A stretch of 35,066 nucleotides of DNA from an uncultured Clostridia bacterium (GTDB taxonomy: Bacteria; Bacillota; Clostridia; TANB77; CAG-508), in contig CATLHF010000015.1 of NCBI GenBank assembly GCA_949948835.1, positions 1 to 35,066 of the forward strand. The letters run 5' to 3'. A program made the translations under genes and the position numbers. Below the pieces are notes generated by a model that did no database searches, had not been told where the DNA came from, and worked only from the letters and a program-made list of their open reading frames with translations. Position 1 is the stretch's first letter, and every line of letters begins with the position of its first letter. Positions 34,002 through 35,066 of this stretch are shown in pieces.

Positions 34002-35060
34002 TTACATTTGATACATATATTTTATAAAATCTTTTTTTGCTTTTTCTACATCTGTTATATATATATATGCTCCTCGTTCCATGATTTCTTTACTATATTC
34101 CAAACTTGGTAGCATTACAGAAGTAATATTGTTTAGATAAGCATCTTTGTTTGCAATAAATTCTGGAAGCATTGCTGTATATTTTGCTACATTTACATTT
34201 GTTGTTACTTGTTCTAAAACTAAATCAATAATTCTAGAAATTTCTCCTATATCTTTAGACATAATCTTATTTAGCATAGAAATAAATACTTCTCTTTGTC
34301 TTACAGTCCTTCCATAATCTCCATGTTCTTGTTCTTCGTCTTTAAATCCCGCCATTCTTTCTTTTACGTGAGCTGCTGCCTGTTCACCAGTAAGAGTTAC
34401 TTTTCCATAAGAAGTTACTTTCTTAGTTGGTTTTCCTGAAAAGCCATAAAACATATCTACATATTTATTAATCCAGTTCATTTCTTCTTTTGTTATTTCT
34501 ACATCTACTCCACCAAGCTCATTAATAATATCATACATAGAAGAAATGTTGATCGTTACATATTCTTTTAAGTCTAACCCAAAGTTCTCATTTATCGTTT
34601 TAATCGCCAATTGTTCTTTTCCTGTTGCAAACGCCGCATTAATTTTATAACGATGCTCAAACCCTTCAATATTTGCCGCTGTATCACGTGGAATACTAAT
34701 TAGTTTAATGCTTTTATATTTAGGATTAATTGATACAATTATTATCGCATCACTGTTTCCTGCATATTGATCTGACATATCTTTTGAATCAGACCCAAGG
34801 AGTAAGATGTTTATCACTTGGTCATATTCTTTTTGTGTTACACCTTCTACTTGGCTTGCCAAGTCCTCATTAATACCAAGATTTTTTTCATCTAAATGCT
34901 TAAAATTGATTTTGCCAAGTTTATCCCCCACTAGCTTACCAACTACAACAATAATCGCAATTACCATAATTGCGATTACTATTAAAATCCATTTTAACCA
35001 TGGGTTCATTTTTTTCTTTTCTTTATACCTTTTTCCTTTTGTAATAATTTCTTCTTCCAT
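34002..35060 (-). CDS. LytR-CpsA-Psr (LCP) family protein
   Basis: LCP enzymes transfer wall teichoic acid or other anionic glycopolymers from lipid carriers to peptidoglycan. A basic cytoplasmic N-terminus and one membrane anchor (WILIVIAIMVIAIIVVVGKL) precede the LCP domain. That domain has NILLLGSDSKD, SDAIIIVSINPKYKSIKLIS with IPRD, the HRYKINAAFATG segment, INELGGVDVEI and GRTVRQREVFISML, which include the conserved Asp and Arg residues. At 352 aa it is typical. The ATG at 35060 is six bases from the window edge, so its ribosome binding site and operon context cannot be seen. Confidence 0.92.
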   Translation of the reverse strand: MEEEIITKGKRYKEKKKMNPWLKWILIVIAIMVIAIIVVVGKLVGDKLGKINFKHLDEKNLGINEDLASQVEGVTQKEYDQVINILLLGSDSKDMSDQYAGNSDAIIIVSINPKYKSIKLISIPRDTAANIEGFEHRYKINAAFATGKEQLAIKTINENFGLDLKEYVTINISSMYDIINELGGVDVEITKEEMNWINKYVDMFYGFSGKPTKKVTSYGKVTLTGEQAAAHVKERMAGFKDEEQEHGDYGRTVRQREVFISMLNKIMSKDIGEISRIIDLVLEQVTTNVNVAKYTAMLPEFIANKDAYLNNITSVMLPSLEYSKEIMERGAYIYITDVEKAKKDFIKYMYQM

Positions 35061-35066
35061 TATATT

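Overview
The window comes from an AT-rich, Gram-positive anaerobe, most likely an uncultured gut-type member of the Clostridia. The signs are low GC, strong AGGAGG-type ribosome binding sites, sortase and LPXTG-like wall anchoring, a LytR-CpsA-Psr protein, dockerin modules and a flavodiiron oxygen/NO reductase. Most genes lie on the minus strand; asnB, a MazF-like gene and a small RNA locus lie on the plus strand.

Layout. 1-2757: uvrA (minus, 3' end off the window) with a +1 frameshift in its first Walker A motif. 2930-3380: decayed RelE/ParE-like toxin remnant. 3484-4269: small hypothetical gene and cysE. 4369-6217: asnB (plus), also with a +1 frameshift. 6239-9279: ORF6N/PLD-like protein, a three-gene microprotein operon, a Nudix hydrolase and a DinD-like protein with a LexA-like box in its promoter. 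9497-14656: miaB-mutS-flavodiiron operon. 14756-15490: MazF-like toxin, one or two tiny hairpin RNAs and a nadD fragment. 15556-28980: seven-gene surface cluster. 29049-33819: glmM, membrane protein, metG, tmk, a MITE-like repeat and nadD. 34002-35060: LCP wall-polymer ligase.

Two systems stand out. (1) CGG recoding. In a by-eye scan of every sizeable gene I found in-frame CGG only twice, in uvrA (C at 2649) and asnB (C at 4708). At both, skipping the C restores the conserved frame and turns CGG-A into GGA (Gly). The only other in-frame CGG is in a 46-aa foreign-looking ORF, and it too is followed by A. This suggests CGG is unassigned or nearly so here, and that C|GGA acts as a +1 frameshift site. 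(2) A cohesin-dockerin surface system without glycoside hydrolases. One predicted wall-anchored protein carries a single cohesin-like module and a KPNTG sorting motif, with a class B sortase gene just downstream. Five consecutive secreted proteins (CAP/SCP, Big2/propeller, BspA-type LRR and two others) all end in nearly the same 65-residue dockerin. I infer that the sortase anchors the cohesin protein and that the cohesin docks the five partners through calcium-dependent dockerins.

The plus-strand locus at 15223-15440 repeats a CATTGTAATCC box followed by a hairpin four times. It has a near-consensus promoter and an intrinsic terminator, and I do not recognise the RNA family. A 22-bp near-match to the inside of nadD (21/22) on the far side of the surface cluster suggests the cluster arrived by recombination at nadD. 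Codon scans, homology calls and promoter assignments were all made by eye.
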